NCBI RefSeq assembly: GCF_964030895.1
Contig: NZ_OZ034986.1
Coordinates: forward strand, 558,001-622,000
Origin: Spiroplasma endosymbiont of Nebria brevicollis
GTDB taxonomy: Bacteria; Bacillota_I; Bacilli_A; Mycoplasmatales; VBWQ01
Reading direction: 5' to 3'
Length of the DNA: 64,000 nucleotides
Position 1 is the first letter of the stretch. Every line of letters starts with the position of its first letter. A model generated the notes under the pieces. It saw only the letters and a program-made list of their open reading frames with translations. It was not told where the DNA came from and searched no databases. Below, piece by piece: positions 33,643 to 42,790 of this stretch. The position numbers were made by a program, and so were the translations under genes.

Positions 33643-35007
33643 ATGAATTGACTATGAGATGGGCTATTGCATATATTATTACTCCTTCCATGAATGATAT
33701 TTGTTTCTGGACCATTAGAAATAATTCACTTGCTATTATCACCACATGGTATATTTGACTATTTAACAACTGATGCCTTAACTAATTTAATTTTTGGTAA
33801 CTTTATAGATGATCCATTTAATACTAAGCATTTGCCGCAATTCTTTTTAGCACTTTCTATTGTTGCTGTCGGTTTAATTGTTATTATGTTTATTATGCAA
33901 TTAATAATCATTCAATTTACTGAGACCCATACGATACGTGAGAAACTAGGTAAGGCCATTAAAAATACTTTTTTAGCAGTCTTAGTTATTGTGTTTATCC
34001 CCTTATTTTTTAGTTTAATTAATTATTTAATAACAGGATTGTTAGTGGTTTTGAAAATTACTGCTGAAGGTAGTTTTACTGATTTAGCAGATAGGTTATG
34101 AGGAATTGGTGCCCCTAATGCGCAAAGTGCCAGCCAAGTTGCTGAAGGTTATGGTATGCCACCAGGATCGATAGAAAATTGAAATTTTATTTTAGAACTT
34201 GTTGCGATTTGATTTACATTATATGTATTATTTGTTGCGGCCATGACTCTAGTAGAACGAATCATTGATTTAATTCTTTTGTTCTCAATTTCGCCAATTG
34301 TTGCTTCTATGATGCCTGTCGACCAAGGAAAAAGGTTAGGTGTTTGAAAAGAAATGGTGATTGGTAAATTTATTATCGGTCCTGGTACCATGTTGCCAAT
34401 TTACATTTTTATGCAAGTATTACCGGCTGCAGTTGTTGATATTAGTAAAACATTTAACGGTTCTAGTGGTGATATCTGATTAGAAAAACAAATTCTATAT
34501 GCCTTATTTTGTACAGCAGGTGCTATTAGTTGTTTAAAAACCCAAAAAATCATTAACCATTTAGTAACTCAAAACTTGGGAGTGCAAAGCGCTATTGATT
34601 CTAATGGTGCAGGGATTGCTGGCAGTATTGCTGGTAAAGCGCGTGGTTTTGCTAGCCTTGCTTCTGGTGGTGCTGGTGCCTTAAAACTTGGAAAACAAAT
34701 GCTGGTGGGTGGTGCTAAGGATGGCAAAAATCCTGATGGAAGTACTAATTCTGCCAATGGATTACTGAAAAATGGATTAACTGGTTACATTGGTAAAGGT
34801 GGTAAATGAGGTGCTAACATTGCAGGAAGAATTGGAAAGTCCCATGCTGAGGGTACTAAAGCCAAAGACTTTGGAAGTAAACTTGTAAGTCCCATTACAA
34901 CTCCAGTAAAAAATGTATTGGGTACTCTTAGTAGTGCACGCGATGCATTGAGTAGTTCTTATGGCGAAGGCAGATATGGCGGTCCTAATTATGATCAAAT
35001 GGACTAA
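33643..35007 (+). CDS. VirB6-like polytopic membrane protein
   Basis: A 454-residue protein. Residues 1-300 contain about six to seven transmembrane segments (for example FFLALSIVAVGLIVIMFIMQ, TFLAVLVIVFIPLFFSLIN, IIDLILLFSISPIVASMM). Residues 310-454 form a soluble Gly/Ala/Ser-rich tail. It resembles the VirB6/TrbL-type and the Mbov_0396-type membrane proteins of mycoplasma integrative elements (from memory). It should form the inner-membrane channel around the VirB4-like ATPase. The start has ACGAGGTGAG, and several UGA Trp codons lie in the first 20 residues. Confidence 0.72.
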
Positions 35008-35042
35008 AATCATGTTTTAATAAATGTAACTAGGAGTTTATT

Positions 35043-35162
35043 ATGAAAGCAAAAAACGAATTTAAAAAGAAAAAAAGTTATCGGTTTCGTCGTAATGTCA
35101 TAATTGGGATCTGCATGCTTATTGTTTGTACAATTGCTGGAGCAATTGCCACTTACGGTTAA
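35043..35162 (+). CDS. 39-residue single-span membrane peptide
   Basis: The peptide has a basic N-terminus KAKNEFKKKKSYRFRRN followed by one hydrophobic helix, VIIGICMLIVCTIAGAIATYG, and TAA. An AGGAG ribosome site lies 9 bases before the ATG. It is placed tightly between the VirB6-like and VirD4-like genes, which argues it is real and part of the machine. No family is recognised. Confidence 0.6.
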   Translation: MKAKNEFKKKKSYRFRRNVIIGICMLIVCTIAGAIATYG

Positions 35163-35192
35163 TATTCAATTTTATTAAAATAGGAGCAAAAC

Positions 35193-37088
35193 ATGAAATT
35201 TCTACGCACAAAAAAATGAGTCTTACCAACTATCTTATTGATAGTAATACCGTTCTTAGTTGTTATTAATACTTTAGGTATTTATGCTATTATTTTCGTT
35301 AGTAGTATGTTTACTGATGCTAAACAAGAACAATCATTTACTTTCGAACATTTAATTCAAGGTGTTAAAAATCATTGATTGATATTTTTAGTTTTATGAG
35401 TAATCGAAATTAGTGTTTTATTGTTTTACTTAATGATGCATAAATATAAGATTCACCGCGAAACACATAATAAAAGTCGCTTTCTTCGTGATTCTAAAAA
35501 TAAAGTTTATGGTTCTGCAGCATGACTAACAACTAATGAAATTGCTAATATTTTCCCCTTATCAAAAACAGTCAAGGATGATTATGGAATTGTTGTGCAA
35601 ACATCAAAAGCTAAAATTGGTGGTGTCCAATTTAATATTAAGCCTGATGCCCATAACATTGTGATTGGAGGGACTGGTTCTGGTAAAACCCAAAAATTAG
35701 TTATTCCTACTTTATATTTAAATGCGCAATCAAAAGTTAAACCATCAATGGTTATTACCGACCCCAAAGGAGAACTATTTCAAAATCATTCTAAGATTTT
35801 AAAAGATAATGGTTATGATGTTTACGTTATTAATTTACGTGATACGTCAGTTTCTAATTCTTGAAATCCCTTTGTTAAAGTTTATGATTTCTATGTGGAA
35901 TCAATGCGCTTAAAAAAAGAAAATAATCCGTTAAACGAATCTATTACTTATGAATCAATGGCGTTATCATGAATTAATGATATTGTTGAAGCATTGTTTC
36001 CTGAATCAGACCCAAAACAAAAGTTTTGAAATCAATCAGCGATGCAAGTTGTGAAAGCTATTATGTTATTTATGCTTGAACAATTAGAAGATCAGCCTGA
36101 CGTGCCATTAAAATACTTTAGCATGTCTAATGCAGCGATTGTAGCTACTAATCGTCAACGTTTCGTTGAAATTCTAAAGAAGATGCCAACTCAAAGTTTG
36201 GCGCGTCAAATTGGATTAGGAGTGTTAGAAGGAGCTGAAGAAACTGCAGGTTCAATTAGTCAAATGGTAGCCAATGGATTACGTTTATTTACTGATCCTG
36301 TTACTAGAAATATTAGTTGTAGCAATGATATTAATTTAGATGATGTTGTTAAAAAACCAAGTGCTGTTTTCTTAGTTGTTCCTGATGAATCTAATGAACG
36401 TAATGCCTTTGTCTCAATGTTTATTGCTCAGTTATATAAGAATACTATTCGTTATGCTAGTACTTTACCTGATTTAAAGTTACCGCGTCCTTTATATTTC
36501 ATTTTTGATGAGTTTGGAAATATTCCAACGATTGCTAATATGGCACAAATGATTACCGTAGCACGAAGTCGTAATATTTTCTTTATGATGATTATGCAAG
36601 ATTTACAACAGCTAACACAAAAATATGGTAAAGAAACGGCGGAAACTATTTTTAATAACTGTATTTTACATACGTTTTTACAAACTATGGATTTACAAAC
36701 TGCTAATAAATATTCTGATATGTTTGGTGAAAAAACTATTATTAACTATAGCCACTCGGGTAATAAAGATAAAAAAGCTGATAATATTAACTCTTCTTTG
36801 CAAGGTAAGAAATTGATTACTGGTAGTGAATTGATGAAATTAGATTTTAATACTGCCGTTATTTTCTTAGCTAAACATAACCCTGCCAAAACAAGATTAA
36901 TCCCCTTTTATGAATGAGGTGTTAAACCGACAGGAATGTCATCTGTTACTAATGCTTCACGGTTAATTGATTTTAATAAAGATTACTATTTAAGTTATAT
37001 TGGTCTCTTTTATTATATTGAAAAACGGAAAAATCCTGAAGCTGCTGCTCGTGAACAGAAAGAATCAGAACCTCAAGCGAAAAGATAA
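35193..37088 (+). CDS. VirD4/TraG-type coupling ATPase
   Basis: A 631-residue protein. Two N-terminal transmembrane helices (about residues 10-40 and 62-88) precede a motor domain with Walker A IGGTGSGKTQKLVIPTLYL near residue 158, ITDPKGELF, SWNPF, and Walker B LYFIFDEFGNIP near 434. An NIFFMMIMQDLQQL motif follows. Coupling proteins bring DNA-protein substrates to type IV secretion channels. It is the last gene of the locus, closed by a terminator at 37100. A decayed relative of a different lineage lies at 42791-43650. Confidence 0.9.
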
Positions 37089-37099
37089 TTTAATTAAGA

Positions 37100-37146
37100 A
37101 AACTTCTTTATTAGTATTAATTGTTAGTTTTAATAAAGAAGTTTTT
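37100..37146 (+). terminator. Terminator of the secretion locus
   Basis: AAACTTCTTTATTA pairs with TAATAAAGAAGTTT, followed by T, 12 bases after the VirD4-like stop. Confidence 0.8.
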
Positions 37147-37206
37147 TAAATTTTAAAAATTAATAAATATCTTAATCGATACTAGTAATAACAAATAAGT
37201 GGTATA

Positions 37207-37400
37207 GTGTGCCATAGCCAAGTTGTGTAGTAGATGAGGGTAGGGCCCCCCTTGGATCGACTTACAAGAGTAGGTTTAAACCACCATAAGTTGCGTTGGT
37301 AAAGAGCCAAGGTAATGATCGTTATGGAAAAGGAGTTATTTGAAAGCGTCAGGTGTTAAATAGAGAGATGAACACAAGTGAACCTTTGATCAAGTATCGT
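37207..37400 (+). ncRNA. Structured RNA, group II intron 5' domain-like
   Basis: About 190 bases of clearly higher G+C than the surroundings, with no ORF. It begins GTGTGCC, matching the group II intron 5' splice consensus GUGYG, and contains GGGTAGGGCCCCCCTTGG and, near 37366-37399, GATGAACACAAGTGAACC followed by TTGATCAAGTATCG. The latter resembles the domain I exon-binding-site region of bacterial group II introns. No reverse transcriptase or domain V is present, so it would be a 5' remnant. A TATAGT at 37203 and a terminator at 37473 leave open a stand-alone transcript. Confidence 0.4.
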
Positions 37401-37472
37401 AAATTTCAACAATGGCAAAAGTTATTAAAAAAATATTAGTGTTATAATTTGCATATCTTAATATAAGTTGTG

Positions 37473-37510
37473 AAAACCCTTGAAAATTTTATAATTTTCA
37501 AGGGTTTTTA
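37473..37510 (+). terminator. Terminator before ankyrin gene
   Basis: A perfect stem AAAACCCTTGAAAATT/AATTTTCAAGGGTTTT with T-run, 22 bases before the ankyrin ATG. It could end the structured RNA transcript or attenuate the ankyrin gene. Confidence 0.75.
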
Positions 37511-37531
37511 TTTTGAAAGGAGAACAGAAAA

Positions 37532-38335
37532 ATGAATGAAAATGAAAGAAGAGATATTAGTTTATTAACAGCTGCTAAAAAAGGACGTTTAGATGTAGTG
37601 GAAGAATTAATAGTTGCTGGTGCTGATGTCAACCATAAAGATGAATATGGTTATACTCCTTTAATGTTTGTTGCTAGAAATGGTCATCTAGAAATAGATA
37701 GAATGTTATTAGGGAAAGGTGCTGATGTCAACCATAAAGATGAATATGTTGAAACTGCTTTAATCTTAGCTGAGCGAAATGGTCATACAGAAATAAAAGA
37801 AGCATTAGATAAATTTTTAGAGATTAAAGGATGAATAGAAACCAATAAAGAAGTTGAAGATAGTTTTGAAGACATTAGTGCTATTGAAGAGTTAGAGCAA
37901 GAAACACGGATAATAGAGTTATTAGAAGCTTTTCAAACTAAAATAGAAGCAGAAAGTAAGGAATTAAATTTAAACGTTGTAAACTTTCTAAAAAAAGAAT
38001 TTATCAATAATTTAGAGTTCGATGAAGGTTCTTCAATATTACATATAGCAGTAAGAAAAAACATGCCAAATTTATTTAATTATTTAGTTGAAAACCAACA
38101 AGTTGATATTAATGCTAAAGATAAGGCAGTATTAACAGCATGAAAACATGCTTGTTTATTATTACAAAAGGAAAATGTTTTTACTCTTAAAAAACCTGAG
38201 GAAGTAACCGATGAAGAAAGAGAATTTCTAAAAGAGAATCTTGGTTTATTTTCAACGTTAAATAAAAATGACCCAAATGTTATTACTTATAAGAGTTTGT
38301 TTAAAATCTTTGTAATAAAAGGCAATGAAACATAA
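37532..38335 (+). CDS. Ankyrin-repeat protein
   Basis: A 267-residue protein. Two clear ankyrin repeats lie at residues 8-75 (LLTAAKKGRLDVVEELIVAG, ADVNHKDEYGYTPLMFVARNG), with the same ADVNHKDEY phrase used twice, and a degenerate third repeat follows. A further weak pair lies near residues 165-205 (GSSILHIAVRKNMPNLFNYL). No signal peptide is seen. Ankyrin proteins in endosymbionts are candidate host-interaction factors (inference). A GAAAGGAG ribosome site precedes the ATG. The 3' end touches the end of the opposite-strand IS5 remnant, so the C-terminus may have been altered by that insertion. Confidence 0.78.
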
Positions 38336-38503
38336 AACAATCATTTGTAAACTAGTATTGAGTTTACGTTCGCAATTTTTTCATAATTGTCTGCATTTTT
38401 CTAATCAACCAAAAGAACGTTTTACAACTCATCTTTTGGGTAATACAACAAAATTGTGTAATTCGTTACGTTTTACTACTTCAACATTTGTATTTATATT
38501 AAT
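38336..38503 (-). pseudogene. IS5-type transposase, C-terminal fragment
   Basis: The minus-strand reading INTNVEVVKRNELHNF, VVLPKRWVVKRSFGWLEK, CRQLWKNCERKLNTSLQM is the conserved C-terminal block of IS5-family transposases (PKRWVVERSFGWL). It is separated from its N-terminal half (39442 onward) by the IS1595-type element copy B. The frame joins exactly across the 8-bp target duplication. Confidence 0.85.
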
Positions 38504-39441
38504 CGGACTTCTCCCCACATGTACTTGTGGAGGAAAAAATGAATTGAAATGAATTCAACAGAATATTTCAAACTGAAAAACAATGTCTTGCATATATAGC
38601 AAGTTTGAAACAAAGCAAATGTATTAGGTGTTCTAGTTTTAATTTGAATACTTCTGATTTAAAAAGAATGAGATGTTTGAAATGTCATCAAACATTTAGT
38701 ATTCTCACGGGCACTATATTTTCAAAGTCCCAAACGTCTTTAATATCTTGGTTTTATCTCATCTTTAGATGAATAAACACCAAACATGGAATTCCATCAA
38801 CTGATGTTGCAAAAGAATTGGGAGTGACCTTGAAAACAGCTTGAAGAATGGGTCATAAAATCCGAAGTGCCATTGCTAAACAAAAACCTCAATTCATTGT
38901 TGAAGGGATAGTGCAAATAGATGAAATGTATCTTTCACATATGGGTTTTAAAAAACAAGGAAGATCCTTGTTAAACAAAACCTTGATTGTTGGCATTTAT
39001 CAAAAAACAACCAATAATTTAATTGTGAAAGTATTGAAAAACGCAAACAGTAAAAATCTTTTGCAGTTTGCAAGAAACCACATGTCTTCAAAGTGTGATG
39101 TACATACTGATTTGTGAAAAGGATATCGCGATTTGAAATCGGTTTTCACTAAGCATGAAACAGTTAACCATCAAAATGGCTATGTTTCAAAAACTGGTGT
39201 AAATACCAACCAAATTGAATCAGTATGAAAACATATACGAAGAACATTTAAAACACATATCAAAGTTGCAAAACATCATGTTCATTTATATGCAAAAGAA
39301 TCAGCATATAAATTCAATAACATACCTAGTTTTGAAACTGTAATGCTATGTTTGATTTAAAACTGTGGGGAGAAGTCCGTAGATAGGCTTTTCTCAGCAT
39401 TTATGTGATAAAATTTAATAGTACATAAAGGGAGAAAAGCC
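38504..39441 (+). mobile_element. IS1595-type element, copy B (938 bp, intact)
   Basis: Flanked by 8-bp direct repeats ATATTAAT (38496-38503 and 39442-39449). The left end is CGGACTTCTCCCCACATGTA, its complement ACTGTGGGGAGAAGTCCG is at 39362-39379, then TAGATA, then a palindrome GGCTTTTCTC ... GAGAAAAGCC at 39386-39441 that reaches the target duplication. The outer arm of the palindrome resembles the left end (shared TTCTCCC and ATGTACT). The same architecture occurs in copy A. It carries an intact transposase and is inserted in an IS5-type transposase gene. Confidence 0.9.
38539..39360 (+). CDS. IS1595/ISXO2-type transposase, intact
   Basis: A 273-residue transposase. The zinc ribbon SKCIRCSSFN ... 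MRCLKCHQTFS covers residues about 27-60. A helical linker ISWFYLIFRWINTKHGIP and helix-turn-helix TDVAKELGVTLKTAWRMG follow. The DDE-type catalytic region has VQIDEMYLSHMG (Asp), DVHTDLWKGYRD (Asp) and TNQIESVWKHIRRTF (Asn/Glu). A GTGGAGGAAAAA ribosome site is present. Length is normal for short IS1595 members. All motifs are present, so this copy may still be active. Confidence 0.92.
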
Positions 39442-39790
39442 ATATTAATTTCTATTATTTGATTTGCAAATTTTTCTCCCGGATAACCTCCATCAACTAG
39501 TATATTTTTTACTTCAGAGAGATTTTCTTGTGTTTTCTTAACCATTGTTGTAGCACCGTTACGATCAGTTATTTCTGCTATTGTTACATAAATTGCATGT
39601 GGTAAACCCTGATTATCAACTGCAATATGGCGTTTTATGTCTGAAATCTTTTTACCAGCATCATACCCTTTTGTTTCAGCAGTATCTGTGTTTTTTACGC
39701 TTTGCGAATTGATGATGCAGAAACTAGTTTTTTCTTCTCATTTTTAGTTCAGGAATTTTTGTTAGGTTACTTATTTGTTTTTTCCAAACT
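39442..39790 (-). pseudogene. IS5-type transposase, N-terminal/central fragment
   Basis: The minus-strand reading TSFCIINSQSVKNTDTAETK, GYDAGKKISDIKRHIAVDNQG, LPHAIYVTIAEITDRNGA, VKNILVDGGYPGEKFANQI is the catalytic region of an IS5-family (DDE) transposase, with Asp in DxxG and LVDGGYPG. It is interrupted at EIN by the IS1595-type element and lacks the N-terminal domain. Together with 38336-38503 it forms one broken gene. Confidence 0.85.
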
Positions 39791-39854
39791 TCTTTATACA
39801 AACTGTGGTATATAGTATAATAGATAAGTAAACTTATATGAAAGGATTTTGTTC

Positions 39855-40502
39855 ATGAACGTTCCTAATTCAATATCATTATTCAGACTATTATTGGCGC
39901 CAGTGATTATATTTTTAATGATAATCGCACCTATTAATGATAGTTTCTATCATTTATGAAATGGTACTATTAATATTAGAAACTATCAATTGCCTATTAG
40001 TTGATTAATGGCAGGTATCTTATTTATTATCGCTTCAATTAGTGATTTTATTGATGGGTGGTGAGCACGAAAATTTAATCAAGTAACTGTCTTTGGTAAG
40101 TTTTTTGATTCGATTGCTGATAAATTACTAACTAATGGTGTCATAATTGTTATGGCTTGCGCTACTATCGTTCCCATTTGAATGGCAGTTATTTTAGTAT
40201 TACGTGATTTTATTATCGATGTTGTCCGTCAAATTTTAGCTAGCAAAGGTACGATTATGGCTGCTGATAATTATGGTCGTGTCAAAGCAGCAGTGCAAAT
40301 GGTAGGAATCACAATCTTATTTTTTGTTAATTTTCGCTTCCTAAGTGGAACTGTTAGTGGTAACAGTATCAATGATTACTATGGTATAATTAACCAATTA
40401 GTACTATTACCAATGTATATTGCTACTATTTTAAGTATTTTTAGTGCTTATAATTATATTCATCTTAATGCTAAAAATTTATTTAGTGTGGAAAAAAAAT
40501 AA
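39855..40502 (+). CDS. pgsA: CDP-diacylglycerol-glycerol-3-phosphate 3-phosphatidyltransferase
   Basis: A 215-residue integral membrane enzyme that makes phosphatidylglycerophosphate, the first step to phosphatidylglycerol and cardiolipin. The CDP-alcohol phosphotransferase signature D-G-x2-A-R-x8-G-x3-D-x3-D is complete in FIDGWWARKFNQVTVFGKFF followed by DSIADK. Around five to six hydrophobic helices are visible. The start follows GAAAGGATTTT. Seventeen bases downstream is an SDR gene in the same direction, probably co-transcribed. cdsA, which supplies its substrate, is at 47257. Confidence 0.95.
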
Positions 40503-40519
40503 AAAAAGGAGTATCAAAT

Positions 40520-41326
40520 ATGAAAAACAAAGTTAGTGTATTAAATCAATGAGCAGTTGTAACTGGTGCTTCTAAAGGTCTAGGGTATTTTTATTGTCAA
40601 TTTTTATTATCCCAAGGCTATCATGTCTTAGGTGTTTCACGTAATAGTAAAAATATTTTAGACTTAGTCAAACAATATCCTCATTTACAAGTTAAAAATT
40701 ATGATTGTGATTTATCATATATTAAAAATGCTTACCAATTATTTGAATTTACCAAAGAATTAAATGTGACAGTAGTTATCAATAACGCTGGCTATGGAGT
40801 ATGAGGCAAATTTCAAGAAAGTTCTTTAGAACAAGAATTAAATATGATTAATTTAAATATTACTACTTTGCATATTTTAACGAAACTATTTGTGCAACGT
40901 TTTGCTAAAAATAATTTTGGGCGGGTTATTAATATTGGGAGTATGGCGTCATTTACACCAGGTCCTTCTTTTGCTAGTTACTATGCATCTAAAGCTTATG
41001 TATGAAATTTAGGAGTAGCGATTAATTATGAATTAGTTCGCGCTAAGAGTAAAGTTCGTGTTGTTACTATTTGTCCTGGACCATTAGAAACTGATTTTTG
41101 AAATCGTAGTAGTAATGGTAAAGGTAGCAAAGAACATTATAGTTCATTATTACCAGTTTTGGATACGCAAACTTATGCCGATAAGTCTTTGAAGAAAGCT
41201 TTAAAAGTAAAAAGAAAAGGATTTTTGGTAGTAGGTGGTTCTAACAAAATCACAAAATGTATTATGAAAATTTTACCATTTAGAATAGTATTAAAAATGG
41301 TATACAATTATCAAAGTAAACGTTAA
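40520..41326 (+). CDS. Short-chain dehydrogenase/reductase
   Basis: A 268-residue SDR. It has the N-terminal cofactor motif VVTGASKGLGY (TGxxxGxG) near residue 13, the structural INNAGYG (NNAG), the catalytic Ser in NIGSMASFTP and the YxxxK pair in SYYASKAYVW, then CPGPLETDFW. The C-terminal 40 residues are basic and partly hydrophobic, as in the DltE-like/ketoreductase branch that can sit at the membrane. Reduces or oxidises an unknown carbonyl or alcohol using NAD(P)H. It follows pgsA by 17 bases with an AAAGGAG site. Confidence 0.92.
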
Positions 41327-41588
41327 AATATCAACTTAAACAAGTATAATATTGCTTTTAAATATTTTAATCCCTAATTAATGATATTATGAATATATTA
41401 AATTTTTTGTATAATCTCAAACTAAAATAAATATTGCTTTGGTTTTATTAATAAAAATTTTAAATGATTTATGCAAGAAATCTAATATTGAAGAATAAAA
41501 ATCTAATTAATAGTGTATGAAATTAATTATTGAGCAAATCTAAAAGAATAAATACTAACATTTCCATATTTTAGAAAGGGATGAATGT

Positions 41589-41985
41589 ATGAAAAAAAAG
41601 AAAAAGGTTTGATTATCTATTGTTTTATCATCAATATTAATTGCTAGTGGTATTATATTTGTTATTATTTTTTAAATTTAGTAGTTGCACCAATCAAAAA
41701 ATAAGCACTCCCTTTAACCAATTATCTGGTTGACAAGAAACAAATGGTTGGGTTATTATAGTTTAGCAGTTTTTGGTAATGATTTATATATTGGAACAGG
41801 AAATAATAATCATACAGGTAAATTCTTTAAATTTGATGGCACCACAATTACTTTAATAAATAATTGGCAAGCAACAAATGGTTGAATTAATAGGTTATAC
41901 ACTTTTGGTAATGATTTATATATCGGAACAATAACTGGTAGTCATAAAGGCAAATTATTAAAGGTAACGCAATTTGATAATTAAC
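41589..41985 (+). pseudogene. Broken lipoprotein with W-x-ATNGW / FGNDLYIGT repeats
   Basis: The start at 41589 gives MKKKKKVWLSIVLSSILIAS and a hydrophobic stretch, then a frameshift just before a SSCTNQK-type lipobox. Two copies of a repeat follow: ATNGW, L-x-FGNDLYIGT, GKFFKFDGTTIT (about 45 residues each). These resemble the tandem blades of secreted repeat or beta-propeller-type Spiroplasma proteins. A second frame break lies near 41765. The reading ends abruptly as it runs into an IS1595-type fragment. Function unknown; the gene is dead. Confidence 0.55.
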
Positions 41986-42027
41986 TCTTCAGTTGCAATA
42001 CTTTTAATGTTTTTCCAATAGTTTTTT

Positions 42028-42152
42028 AAATCAGAAGTATTTAAATTAGAACATCGTATGCATTTGATTTCTTTCAAAATTGCTATATATTTAAGATTTT
42101 GTTGTTTGGTTTGAAGAGTATTATTGAAATAAGTAGCATTTGAACAAAACCT
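42028..42152 (-). mobile_element. IS1595-type transposase fragment (third copy)
   Basis: The minus-strand reading FNNTLQTKQQNLKYIAILK, EIKCIRCSNLNTSDLK is the zinc-ribbon start of the same transposase as copies A and B (FNRIFQTEKQCLAYIASLK, SKCIRCSS.NLNTSDLK). Only about 40 codons remain, with no inverted repeat. Confidence 0.75.
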
Positions 42153-42174
42153 TATTATTGATGATAAACTACCT

Positions 42175-42264
42175 AATCGCTCATTTTATGATAAAATTTG
42201 AAGATTGAATTAATCTGAATTAGTAATTTTGTAAAACTAAGTTGCACAGATTACTGGAAAGCCT
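42175..42264 (+). mobile_element. IS256-type 3' end fragment
   Basis: The sequence AATCGCTCATTTTATGATAA and the following 70 bases, to GGAAAGCC, match the complement of 58503-58592. In that copy it encodes the IS256-type C-terminus (NEAIAHFMIKFEDKI) and the element end. This is a short relic in the same orientation as the plus strand. Confidence 0.6.
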
Positions 42265-42437
42265 CTCTCCTTTGTCCAAACTTTCACTTTTTATTTAGAA
42301 AAACTCATTACTACTGAGCAATTAATACCTTTTCCTTTTACATAATAACTACTTGCTGATGAACTTTGGACTTAACCACTTTCGTGAATTGTAATTTAAA
42401 TTGGGATAATGGTAGATTATCATTACTTTGTTATAAA

Positions 42438-42788
42438 TTAAAGATAATTATGATAACACAGAGTCTCCTTAGAGGGTTTTTTACTCTTAGGAACTAGTGG
42501 TTCTGGGAATTCACTGTTGCAAACTTCTAAATCAGACATTTCAAGGATTAGTTGGTTAAATTTTTTTGATGGTACTCCTTCATTAGTTACTAAATTATTA
42601 TTAATGTATTCTACAGAAGAAAAATTTTCCTAATTATTTTTTAATACCTCAATCTTATCACAACATTTTTTTGAATCGCTTAGTAACTCGTCTGCTCTTT
42701 CTACTGTGTATTCACTTTCTTTTTTATTTAATAACGATTCTCTTTGGATTAATGCTTGAATTTCTTTTTCAGTAAATGACAAATTCAT
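42438..42788 (-). pseudogene. Hypothetical charged protein with internal stop
   Basis: Start 42788: MNLSFTEKEIQALIQRESLL, NKKESEYTVERADELLSDSK, then an in-frame TAG, then ENFSSVEYINNNLVTNEGVP to TAA 42438. About 115 residues if the stop is ignored. Helical and acidic; no family recognised. It is divergent from the VirD4-like fragment that starts 3 bases away, so it may belong to the same lost plasmid-like unit. Confidence 0.35.
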
Positions 42789-42790
42789 AC

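Noticed and set aside
37207-37510. tmRNA or T-box leader
   Set aside because: No tRNA-like ends or tag reading frame for tmRNA, no GGTGG-type T-box sequence, and the downstream ankyrin gene is not a T-box target. A group II intron-like remnant fits better.
42478-42520. A Walker A-like reading LGTSGSGNS on the plus strand
   Set aside because: The Lys is replaced by Asn, no further ATPase motif follows, and the opposite strand has a longer open frame. It could be a VirB4 fossil, but there is too little to call.
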